A stretch of DNA of 19,496 nucleotides from M55B144 sp964550615 (lineage in GTDB: Bacteria > Bipolaricaulota > Bipolaricaulia > UBA7950 > UBA9294): contig CAZKAB010000034.1 in the NCBI GenBank assembly GCA_964550615.1, forward strand, positions 1 to 19,496. Reading direction: 5' to 3'. Under the pieces are notes generated by a model. That model was not told the DNA's origin and did not search any database. It saw only the letters and a list, made by a program, of their open reading frames with translations. Both the position numbers and the translations under genes were made by a program. Position 1 is the first letter of the stretch. Each line of letters begins with the position of its first letter. This document shows positions 13,318 through 19,496 of the stretch, piece after piece.

Positions 13318-13737
13318 ATGGAGAAGAAAGATACTATCCGTCTCCTTGCGCAAGCGCCGCTATTCTCCCGTGTATCGGCGAAGGGCCTGAGATCGATCGC
13401 TGAGAAGGCGATTACAAAGGAGTTCAGCGCCGGGACGAAGATTGTGAGCAAAGGAGCGACGGGGACGGGTTTCTATCTTATCCTGTCCGGAGGCGCAGAG
13501 GTTGTACTGGACGGTGAAGTCGTCGCCAAGTTAAGTGATGGCAACTTTTTCGGTGAGATGTCCCTCATCGACGCCGCCCCGCGTTCGGCGGACGTAATTG
13601 CCACCAAGGACACCAATTGCCTGGTGATCTCATTGTGGGTCCTGAAGGGGATCATCAAGGCAAACCCTGAAATCGCACTGGAAATGCTGGAAGAGCTTGT
13701 ACGCCGGTTGCGGGAGACCGAACATGCGCTGAGCTAG
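13318..13737 (+). CDS. Single-domain cyclic nucleotide-binding protein
   Basis: The protein has 139 residues and consists of one cNMP-binding (CRP-like sensor) domain. The phosphate-binding cassette FFGEMSLIDAAPRSADV has Glu80, which binds the ribose 2'-hydroxyl, and Arg89, which binds the cyclic phosphate; with both present, cAMP or cGMP binding is likely. The beta-roll begins around FSAGTKIVSKGATGTGFYLILSG, and a C-terminal helix (NPEIALEMLEELVRRLRETE) ends the protein. There is no helix-turn-helix, kinase or channel domain, so it is not itself a CRP-type transcription factor and probably acts through a partner. The ATG at 13318 follows AAGGAGG at 9 nt. It is divergent from the cyclase gene and lies 2 nt ahead of the MBL hydrolase gene. 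Confidence 0.93.
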   Translation: MEKKDTIRLLAQAPLFSRVSAKGLRSIAEKAITKEFSAGTKIVSKGATGTGFYLILSGGAEVVLDGEVVAKLSDGNFFGEMSLIDAAPRSADVIATKDTNCLVISLWVLKGIIKANPEIALEMLEELVRRLRETEHALS

Positions 13738-13739
13738 GC

Positions 13740-14474
13740 ATGAACACACTAGCGATCACCTGCCTGGGGACAGGTGCCGCTTTGGGCAAGGACCGTTTGT
13801 GGAGTTCCCTTCTGCTTGACGGGCAAGTACTTCTGGAGATTCCTCCAACAACGGTGCCGCAGCTCTACCGGCTGGGAGTAGCCCCCACGGCGATATCCCA
13901 TATTTTCGTGAGCCATTTGCACGCCGATCACTTCTTCGGCATGCCATTCTTCTTCCTTCTCTTTCAGTATCTGCACCGACAAGAACGGCCACTGTACATC
14001 ATCGGCCCGAGCGGGATAGAAGACGCGACTGAACGCCTCTGGAAGCTCGCCTGGCCCGATCTTGAGCCGGCCTCAGCTGGGCATGGATTAACGCCGACGT
14101 TCGTCGAGGTTGGTGACGAAGGGGATTACACGGCGGGCAAGCTGGCGTTTTCCGCTCTGAAGATGAGGCACTTCGGACTCAATGCCTATGGCTATCGCCT
14201 GTCCTACAAAGGCCGATTAATAGCGTACACCGGTGACACCGGGCCGTCCGCAGAACTTGATCAACTGGTCGAGGGTGCCGATCTGCTGATCACCGAGTTC
14301 ACCCATGCTCACGATTCCGACGATCCTGGACATCTCAACGAGAGTACCGTGCATCGGCTGGCAGAGTGCATGCGCAAGCGAGGGAAGAAGACAATCGCCA
14401 CTCATCTGGGCGGGAAGCCCAGTCCTGCAGATGATCTACTCATCTGCAGGGACGGTGAAACCTACATTGTGTAA
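13740..14474 (+). CDS. Metallo-beta-lactamase-fold hydrolase (RNase Z-like/YhfI-like)
   Basis: The 244-residue protein has the dinuclear metal set of the MBL fold in the RNase Z/phosphodiesterase style. HLHADH gives His59, His61, Asp63 and His64; His144 is in MRHFG, Asp166 in TGDTG and His222 in ATHLGG. The N-terminus (LAITCLGTGAALGKDR) fits the RNase Z-like branch. At 244 residues it is shorter than typical RNase Z, and I see no flexible-arm insertion of the tRNA-binding kind. A phosphodiesterase acting on small substrates is therefore plausible, and the position 2 nt after a cNMP-binding gene and divergent from a cyclase makes cyclic-nucleotide hydrolysis an attractive but unproven guess. 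It has only a weak ribosome binding site of its own, suggesting translational coupling. Confidence 0.85.
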   Translation: MNTLAITCLGTGAALGKDRLWSSLLLDGQVLLEIPPTTVPQLYRLGVAPTAISHIFVSHLHADHFFGMPFFFLLFQYLHRQERPLYIIGPSGIEDATERLWKLAWPDLEPASAGHGLTPTFVEVGDEGDYTAGKLAFSALKMRHFGLNAYGYRLSYKGRLIAYTGDTGPSAELDQLVEGADLLITEFTHAHDSDDPGHLNESTVHRLAECMRKRGKKTIATHLGGKPSPADDLLICRDGETYIV

Positions 14475-14540
14475 AGGCTCGATCATGGCAAGGGACTGGA
14501 AGGCCTTTGCGCCTCGTTCGTCGCGTGACATGGACCTCAT

Positions 14541-15143
14541 TCAACCTCGTTCGTAACATGTTCGGCAACGAGCCTCGTATGCCTCCGTTCCTCCTATCTG
14601 TATCACAGGATCGTTGGCCGGTGCGGGCCGCCCATCTACAAGCCGTTGGCTCCTGGTGGCTTCTCCGCCGCACTTCACACACACCGCTTGCAGCTTGTCG
14701 ACTCGATCGGCGGCCGCCATCAGCGCCGGCATCGGTCCGAACGGCTCGCCGGCAAAGGTCAGATCTAGACCGGCTACGATCACGCGTTTTCCCGATCGAA
14801 CAAGCGCCTCACACAGTTCGGGAAGAGCATCCGAGAAGAAGTTGCCCTCATCAAATGCGATGACCGATCCGGCAGACAGCTCCTCCTTGCCTACAACTGT
14901 TTTCAGACGTTCAACCGACTCCTCGCCGGGAGCAAGGAGATGTGCCGCAAATTCACGACCGTAGTGAGTGACGATCGCTTTCCGGCTGTAGCGTGTGTCG
15001 ATCGTCGGCTTGAATAAGATCACCTTTCCGTTCGCGATCCGCACCCGCTCCAATCGACGGATCAGCTCTTCGGTCTTGCCCGAGAACATGCAGCCGGTGA
15101 TCACTTCCAGCTTACCGTGTTTACGCATTTCTTCGATCATCAT
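14541..15143 (-). CDS. tdk: Thymidine kinase (type II)
   Basis: The enzyme phosphorylates thymidine with ATP in pyrimidine salvage. In the 200-residue form, the P-loop GCMFSGKT is at 17-24, the catalytic Glu99 is in the FDEGNFF block, and the structural zinc site comes from Cys155/Cys158 (CVKC) and Cys193/Cys196 (CRTC) flanking the lasso region. The usual DE-x-QF motif reads DEGNF here, with Asn in place of Gln. Two adjacent ATG codons (15143 and 15140) overlap the stop of the upstream binding-protein gene. I chose 15143, a 4-nt ATGA overlap, with GAGGAG 11 nt upstream. The gene is the last of the four-gene ABC operon, an unusual place for tdk, and converges on the MBL hydrolase gene. Confidence 0.94.
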   Translation of the reverse strand: MMIEEMRKHGKLEVITGCMFSGKTEELIRRLERVRIANGKVILFKPTIDTRYSRKAIVTHYGREFAAHLLAPGEESVERLKTVVGKEELSAGSVIAFDEGNFFSDALPELCEALVRSGKRVIVAGLDLTFAGEPFGPMPALMAAADRVDKLQAVCVKCGGEATRSQRLVDGRPAPANDPVIQIGGTEAYEARCRTCYERG

Positions 15144-16090
15144 TGTGGGATGAACTCCTCGGTATACAGATCTTCGAGCGGATATCGCGATTCCATGAGG
15201 CCGTTGTTGACGAGATAGTCCTGCAGATTCTCCCATTCCGAAGCGGAACCAAGCCGAGCGCCATCGGAAAAGAGCGGGACGGTCAGGTCATATGAACGGC
15301 GATTCAGTTCGTCATCCAGATCGGGATGTGCCGCAAGGAAGATCTGAAAAGCTTCCTTTGGATGCGCCTTGGTGAATTCTATTCCGCGCACCAGCCCTGC
15401 AAGCAGCGAGTGCAACTCAACCGAATGCTTGGACAGATTATCTGAGTTCGCGACGAGCAGGATCTCCTCGGTCTGGGGGACGCCATAATCCTCTTCGGGG
15501 AAGAACGCGGTCTCGTGTCCGGTCAACGCAACCTGAGGAACCTCGAAGTTCCGGAATGCGCCGATTGCGTCAACCTGTCCCGAGAGGAGAGAAAGAACGG
15601 TGTTGAATCCCACGTTCACCAACTCGAACTCGTCCGGGCCGATTCCCACTGTTGCAAGCATCGTCTTCCACAGGATCGGTTCCAGCGGGGCAAGCGAGTA
15701 TCCGATGCGGCGTCCGCGCAGATCGGCAAGGGTCTCGATCCCATCATCCTTCATGCAAAGAAGTCCGCCAAGTGGGGAATCGATGAGCGATCCGATCGCG
15801 ATGACCGGAAGCCCGGCGGCACGCGCGATGAGGAAGTTGATCTGCGGCGTGAGGGCGACATCGATCGCTCCGGCCGCGACCAGTTTGACTGGATCGCTTG
15901 CGTTGGAGGGAATGACTATGTCAACATCGATACCTTCATCGGCAAAGAAACCTTCCTCCTCTGCGACCACCAACGGGACGTGATTTGGATTGGCGAAGAA
16001 ATCGAGCATGACTTGCAGAGTCGTTGCAGCGGCGGCATTCGCGCACACCCCCAAGACAAACAAGACAATGATAACGACGAATCTCCTCAT
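15140..16090 (-). CDS. ABC transporter substrate-binding protein, ThiY/NMT1 family
   Basis: This 317-residue periplasmic binding protein has a signal peptide at 1 to about 20 (RRFVVIIVLFVLGVCANA). The mature part begins TLQVMLDFFANPNHVPLVVAEEEGFF, the hallmark start of the ThiY/THI5-like family that binds thiamine pyrimidine precursors such as formylaminopyrimidine. It continues with the typical GAIDVALTPQINFLIARAAGLPV block. A pyrimidine-type ligand is the likely cargo, but alkanesulfonate- and riboflavin-type relatives exist, so the ligand is inferred. The start at 16090 is supported by GGGGGGTAGG immediately before it and by the signal peptide. It is 38 nt after the permease and overlaps tdk. 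Confidence 0.88.
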   Translation of the reverse strand: MRRFVVIIVLFVLGVCANAAAATTLQVMLDFFANPNHVPLVVAEEEGFFADEGIDVDIVIPSNASDPVKLVAAGAIDVALTPQINFLIARAAGLPVIAIGSLIDSPLGGLLCMKDDGIETLADLRGRRIGYSLAPLEPILWKTMLATVGIGPDEFELVNVGFNTVLSLLSGQVDAIGAFRNFEVPQVALTGHETAFFPEEDYGVPQTEEILLVANSDNLSKHSVELHSLLAGLVRGIEFTKAHPKEAFQIFLAAHPDLDDELNRRSYDLTVPLFSDGARLGSASEWENLQDYLVNNGLMESRYPLEDLYTEEFIPQ

Positions 16091-16128
16091 CCTACCCCCC
16101 CCGTTCGATCGATACGCGCATGCGACCT

Positions 16129-16908
16129 TCAACCCATTGTCCGCCGAGGCGTCCGCCTCGGTGCGCGCCAGCGCAACAGGCGGCGCTCCATTATGCGAAC
16201 AACACCAAACAGGCACAACCCGAGGATGGACAGCATGAAGATCGCGGCAAAGACAAGATCGATTCTAAGGAGTGCGTTGGACTGTATCATCAGATAACCG
16301 AGCCCGCTCTTCGCGCCGATCCACTCTCCGATCGTTGCGCCGACGACGCTCAACGTTACCCCCACCTTGAGGCCGGAGAAGAGGGACGGCAGACTCGCAG
16401 GAACGCGGACGCTCGCGAAGATTCGCTTCTTGCTTGCATCGAGTGAGCGAAGAACGTCGATCGTCTCTTCGTTCACCGATCGCAATCCGTCGACCGTGTT
16501 GACGACAATGGGGAAGAAAACAATCAGTGCCGCCACCGTCACCTTGGGCCACAAACCGTAGCCGAACCAGACGACGAGAAGCGGTGCAATGGCGAATACG
16601 GGGATCATCTGCGAGGCAATGATGAGCGGATAGATTGCCCTCTCCAACGTGGGAGAGTAGAAGATTACAACGGCAAGCACAAATCCGCCTACAACCCCGA
16701 ACATCATGCCAAGTGTTGTCTCGACAAGCGTTGTTCCTGCGTGCGCCAGTAGAAGCGAAAACCGAGTACAGAAGACGAATATAACCCGGCTTGGAGGAGG
16801 CAGGATGTACCGGGGAACGTGGAACAGCCGTACGCCGGCCTCCCACAGGCCGAGCAAGACGATCAGAACGATGATCGTGCCCGCGTATCTCTTGATCCAC
16901 TCACACAT
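16129..16908 (-). CDS. ABC transporter permease, ThiX/SsuC type
   Basis: The 259-residue inner-membrane protein has a short N-terminal region, a first helix (TIIVLIVLLGLWEAGVRLF), and the binding-protein-dependent permease core with about five further helices. The ATPase-docking EAA loop is visible as SLDASKKRIFASVRVPASLP followed by SLFSGLKVG. The IGEWIGAKSGLGYLM segment is typical of the nitrate/sulfonate/thiamine-precursor subfamily. The ATG at 16908 has GGAGGG upstream and overlaps the ATPase gene by 8 nt. The C-terminal tail is unusually Arg-rich (RRAPRRTPRRT-like), encoded in part by an inverted repeat. It partners with the adjacent ATPase and the downstream binding protein. Confidence 0.92.
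   Translation of the reverse strand: MCEWIKRYAGTIIVLIVLLGLWEAGVRLFHVPRYILPPPSRVIFVFCTRFSLLLAHAGTTLVETTLGMMFGVVGGFVLAVVIFYSPTLERAIYPLIIASQMIPVFAIAPLLVVWFGYGLWPKVTVAALIVFFPIVVNTVDGLRSVNEETIDVLRSLDASKKRIFASVRVPASLPSLFSGLKVGVTLSVVGATIGEWIGAKSGLGYLMIQSNALLRIDLVFAAIFMLSILGLCLFGVVRIMERRLLRWRAPRRTPRRTMG
16144..16161. repeat. Perfect 8-bp inverted repeat at the permease 3' end
   Basis: CCGAGGCG-tc-CGCCTCGG lies within the last codons of the permease gene, about 55 nt before the binding-protein start. In mRNA it would form a strong stem with a very tight 2-nt loop. It could set relative expression of permease and binding protein, or be an accident of Arg-rich codons. Confidence 0.45.
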
Positions 16909-17668
16909 CGAAACCCTCCGCGTAGATGAGGCGAAGCAGCTCTTCTTTCATCATCGACATCTCCGTGGAGGTTCGCGATCGCGGCCTCGGCATCGGGACC
17001 GTGAACTCACGGCGCACGCGTGCCGGTCGTGCCGAGAGAAGGACGATCCGATCGGAGAGAAGAATCGCCTCTTCCACGTCGTGGGTGACCAGGACCACCG
17101 TCTTTCCCATCTCGCTCCACACGCCCATTAGCCATTCCTGCAATCGGGCGCGAGTGAGGGCATCGAGCGCGCCCAGCGGTTCATCGAGAAGCAGAATATC
17201 TCGATGAGCGAGAAACGTGCGCATCAACGTGAGCCGCTGTTTCATTCCACCGGACAACTCCACCGGGTACAGGTTCTCAAATCCGGCCAGGCCGAAGCGT
17301 GCAAACAAGTCGTGCGCCTCCTCCAAGGCATCGCGCCGCGGACGACCGTCGATCTCGGCTGGGAGGAGCGCATTCGAAAGCGCCGTCCTCCAGGGAAGAA
17401 GCGTATCACTCTGCGGCATATAGGCCACCAATCGGTGCAAGGAAATGTGGCGTTCTCCGGTGATGACTCTTCCGGAATCGGCGCGAAGTATGCCTGCGAG
17501 TATTTTGACCAGCGTCGTCTTGCCGCAGCCGGATGGGCCGATCAGCGTCGTCCATCCACGATGTTCGATATCAAATGAAACACCCGCGAGCACCTGAACG
17601 CTCCCGCTGGGAGAAGGGAACGTCTTTGTGATCCCGTCTACCGCAAGATGAATTGCCGTTCGATCCAT
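16901..17668 (-). CDS. ABC transporter ATP-binding protein, ThiZ/SsuB type
   Basis: The 255-residue cytoplasmic ATPase has all the ABC motifs in order: Walker A GPSGCGKTT at 44-52, Q-loop YMPQSDTLLPW, signature LSGGMKQRL, Walker B ILLLDEPLGALD, and H-loop LVTHDVEEA. The MPQ-D-LLPW form of the Q-loop is usual in the nitrate/sulfonate/taurine/thiamine-precursor group. The start ATG at 17668 follows GAGGGGAAGAATA. The frame is open upstream to 17818 but that would cross the divergent promoter region and lacks similarity. It is the first gene of the operon ATPase-permease-binding protein-tdk. No TPP riboswitch is visible in the short leader. Confidence 0.95.
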   Translation of the reverse strand: MDRTAIHLAVDGITKTFPSPSGSVQVLAGVSFDIEHRGWTTLIGPSGCGKTTLVKILAGILRADSGRVITGERHISLHRLVAYMPQSDTLLPWRTALSNALLPAEIDGRPRRDALEEAHDLFARFGLAGFENLYPVELSGGMKQRLTLMRTFLAHRDILLLDEPLGALDALTRARLQEWLMGVWSEMGKTVVLVTHDVEEAILLSDRIVLLSARPARVRREFTVPMPRPRSRTSTEMSMMKEELLRLIYAEGFDV

Positions 17669-17714
17669 TATTCTTCCCCTCATTCCCCTCAAGGCAATGG
17701 TGCAACTCGTGGAT

Positions 17715-17723
17715 ATTGTAACA
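17715..17723 (-). promoter_or_regulatory. Extended -10 of the ABC-tdk operon
   Basis: On the minus strand TGT-TACAAT (17723-17715) forms an extended -10 with five of six matches. A weak ATGACG lies about 19 bp upstream. The element is about 45 bp before the ATPase start and back-to-back with the sugar-permease promoter. Confidence 0.45.
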
Positions 17724-17731
17724 GAATCATG

Positions 17732-17760
17732 TTGTCGCCCGTCATTACGGTCGCTATAAT
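17732..17760 (+). promoter_or_regulatory. Promoter of the sugar ABC operon
   Basis: TTGTCG (17732-17737), a 17-bp spacer and a perfect TATAAT (17755-17760). Transcription would begin near 17767. This argues against the TTG at 17763 as the permease start and favours the later TTG at 17790 behind AGGAGGG (17780-17786). Confidence 0.6.
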
Positions 17761-17789
17761 CTTTGGAGGTCACCTTGAGAGGAGGGAGC

Positions 17790-18644
17790 TTGGCTTCAAG
17801 GCCCATCGTTCTTGACAAGATCTATCTTCGCGAGACCAGCTATCGATTGATCCTCTATTTGTTGTTGTTTGCCGGTTGTGCGGTCATGCTTCTCCCCTTC
17901 TTCTGGATGGTGACGACTTCGTTCAAGGAATCGAGTGAAGTGATGCGGATGCCGCCGCAATGGCTCCCCAAGGATTGGCAATGGGAGAACTACATCAAGG
18001 CATGGAACGTCGCCCCGTTCGGCCGCTATTTCTTCAACAGCTTCTTTGTCTCCATCGTCACGACCATCGGCGAGGTGATTACCACGGTGATGGCGGCGTA
18101 CGCCTTCGCCAAAATGCGTTTCTTCGGCAAGAACGTCTTGTTCGCGATTCTGCTTGGGACGTTGATGATACCCGGGGAGATGCTCCTCATCCCCAACTAC
18201 GTGACGCTGTACAAGTTCCATTGGCTGAACAAGTATCAAGCACTGATCATCCCTTGGCTCGCCTCGGTGTTCGGCATCTTTCTCCTGCGGCAGTTCTTCC
18301 GTTCAATCCCTGACGAACTCCAGGATGCGGCCAGGATCGACGGCTGTTCGCGCTTTAGGTTCCTGTGGCAGGTCATGGTCCCGCTTTCCAAGCCGGCGAT
18401 CATGACCGTCGCACTACTCAAGTTTCTCGGAAGCTGGAATGCTTTTCTCTGGGTGCTGATTGTGACGAACAGTGAAAAGATGCGCACGGTGCCGGTGGGG
18501 CTGACTATGTTCAGTTCGGAGGTCGGTACGGCGTACGAACAGCTGATGGCCGCCTCAGTGCTCGCGATTATCCCAATTCTGATATTGTTCTTCTTCACTC
18601 AAAAGCAATTCATCCAGGGGGTGGCAAGGACCGGCATCAAGTAG
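17790..18644 (+). CDS. Carbohydrate ABC transporter permease, MalG type
   Basis: The 284-residue membrane protein belongs to the MalG/UgpE permease family. It starts with a short cytoplasmic segment and a first helix (LILYLLLFAGCAVMLLPFFW) followed by the family-typical MVTTSFKESSEV. Further helices follow. The EAA loop DELQDAARIDGCSRFRFLWQVMVPLSKPA docks the ATPase. It ends IQGVARTGIK, close to the usual QG(I/L)xxGAVKG ending. TTG at 17790 is chosen for its AGGAGGG and the promoter upstream; TTG at 17775 behind GGAGG is possible. It precedes a family 1 binding-protein gene. The expected MalF-type partner is not upstream, so it must lie beyond the window or elsewhere. Confidence 0.9.
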   Translation: MASRPIVLDKIYLRETSYRLILYLLLFAGCAVMLLPFFWMVTTSFKESSEVMRMPPQWLPKDWQWENYIKAWNVAPFGRYFFNSFFVSIVTTIGEVITTVMAAYAFAKMRFFGKNVLFAILLGTLMIPGEMLLIPNYVTLYKFHWLNKYQALIIPWLASVFGIFLLRQFFRSIPDELQDAARIDGCSRFRFLWQVMVPLSKPAIMTVALLKFLGSWNAFLWVLIVTNSEKMRTVPVGLTMFSSEVGTAYEQLMAASVLAIIPILILFFFTQKQFIQGVARTGIK

Positions 18645-18695
18645 ACCAATCTACAAGAAGCAGATAAATCCACCTACATCGGAGGTGATCTGAAG

Positions 18696-18709
18696 GCAGC
18701 AATAGCTGC
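18696..18709 (+). other. Hairpin between sugar permease and binding-protein genes
   Basis: GCAGC-aata-GCTGC is a perfect 5-bp stem with a 4-nt loop, in the 112-bp spacer. A second small inverted repeat, CACCT-N7-AGGTG, precedes it at 18671-18687. Such spacers often carry mRNA-stabilising or processing structures that raise binding-protein expression relative to the permease. Confidence 0.35.
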
Positions 18710-18756
18710 GTAACAAGAAAGGCAATCGGATGGAAAAAGCAAAAGGAGGGAATAGG

Positions 18757-19496
18757 ATGAAACTTTGGAGACTTGGCGTAATTGGATTGGCAGTTGTGCT
18801 CCTGTTCGGCGTCTTTGCAATGGCCGACGAACCGGTGACGATAACGTTTTGGCATGCGATGAGTTCGCGGTATCAGCCGGTCCTGCAGAAGCTGGTGGAC
18901 GATTTTACGGCAGAACACCCGAACATCACGGTCGATCTCGTGTACCAGGGAAGTTACGGAACTCTACAACAGAAGATTAACGCCTCCGTGGTAGCAGGTA
19001 ATCCTCCCACAATAGCGCAGATGTACGAGAACTGGGTTACCCCGTTGATCGACGTCCTCTACCCGATCGGCCCTCAAATGACGGCAGAGGAGAAGGCGGA
19101 TATCATCGACGGACTGGTGACGAGCAACACCTACAACGGTGTCCTCACCACCGTGCCGTTCAACAAAAGCATAATGGTCTTCTACTATCGAAAGGACCTG
19201 GTGCCCAATCCCCCCACGACGTGGGCAGAGTACCTGCAAATGTCGAAAGACCTCACCGCCGACACCGATGGCGATGGCACAATCGACAGATTTGGCACCG
19301 GCTTCCGCCCGTCGGCAAACCCCGAGCAGTACCTGAACTTCCTCGAGGAAGCGGGCGGTTCGATCCTTAACGATGACTGGACCGAAGTAACAATCAACAA
19401 CGCCCAGGGTTTGGAAGCGATGGAGTATGCGGCGAGCCTTGCCCCTTACTCCCTTATCACGAGCAGCTACATGAGCGACGCGTTCGGCGCGAATCA
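18757..19496 (+). CDS. Extracellular solute-binding protein family 1 (sugar ABC), 3'-truncated
   Basis: I translated this frame directly. It runs open from ATG 18757 to the window edge, giving the first 246 residues of a protein usually about 420 long. Residues 1-23 are a signal peptide (WRLGVIGLAVVLLFGVFAMA). The mature part starts DEPVTITFWHAMSSRYQPVL and has the UgpB/MalE-like LVDDFTAEHPNITV and SIMVFYYRKDLV blocks. ADTDGDGTIDRFG resembles a calcium-binding loop found in some members of this family. AGGAGGG precedes the ATG; another in-frame ATG at 18730 has a poorer ribosome binding site. It belongs with the MalG-type permease upstream. The sugar or glycerol-phosphate ligand cannot be told from this fragment. 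Confidence 0.93.
   Translation, partial: MKLWRLGVIGLAVVLLFGVFAMADEPVTITFWHAMSSRYQPVLQKLVDDFTAEHPNITVDLVYQGSYGTLQQKINASVVAGNPPTIAQMYENWVTPLIDVLYPIGPQMTAEEKADIIDGLVTSNTYNGVLTTVPFNKSIMVFYYRKDLVPNPPTTWAEYLQMSKDLTADTDGDGTIDRFGTGFRPSANPEQYLNFLEEAGGSILNDDWTEVTINNAQGLEAMEYAASLAPYSLITSSYMSDAFGAN

Noticed and set aside
17669..17818. Upstream extension of the ATPase gene
   Set aside because: It would run across the divergent promoter and into the permease gene; the ABC domain starts normally after the ATG at 17668.

Overview
The window is a bacterial chromosome fragment of moderately high GC with dense, short-spaced operons and frequent TTG/GTG starts. It encodes bacterial housekeeping proteins (RecA, RecX, TilS, RseP, IspF, TsaD) together with an archaeal-type bifunctional fructose-1,6-bisphosphate aldolase/phosphatase. 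That enzyme is mostly found in archaea and deep-branching, often thermophilic bacteria. An uncultivated deep lineage such as Bipolaricaulota (OP1/Acetothermia) would fit, but this is inference. A run of exactly 100 N shows that this is a scaffolded draft or metagenome assembly.

Layout. Positions 1-883 hold no convincing gene: degenerate short repeats come first, then three evenly spaced palindromic sites (697-728, 769-800, 842-873) leading into a Fic-domain gene with a C-terminal winged helix (884-2023, +). Next is a minus-strand operon fbp(aldolase/phosphatase)-hpt-tsaD (4917 down to 2218). Divergent from it are a nitrilase-family amidase, tilS (interrupted by the assembly gap at 6966-7065) and rseP (5069-8807, +). 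Convergent to these is the recA-recX-ispF operon (10934 down to 8857, -).

Positions 11058-14474 form a likely cyclic-nucleotide locus. A class III nucleotidyl cyclase overlaps a secreted DUF4384/PEGA protein on the minus strand. Divergent from them are a single-domain cyclic-nucleotide-binding protein and a metallo-beta-lactamase-fold hydrolase. The shared 71-bp promoter region carries an 18-bp palindrome covering both -10 elements.

Positions 14541-17668 (-) are a thiamine-precursor-type ABC transporter (ATPase, permease, binding protein) whose last gene overlaps thymidine kinase. The right end (17790-19496, +) is the start of a carbohydrate ABC transporter: a MalG-type permease followed by a solute-binding protein cut off by the window edge.

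Most promising for new biology: the three phased operators before fic; the cyclase / cNMP-binding / MBL-hydrolase locus with its shared divergent operator; and a palindrome lying exactly in the spacer of the recA promoter. The tilS gap appears to be an unrecognised 25-bp contig overlap: merging the two flanking copies restores a single reading frame.
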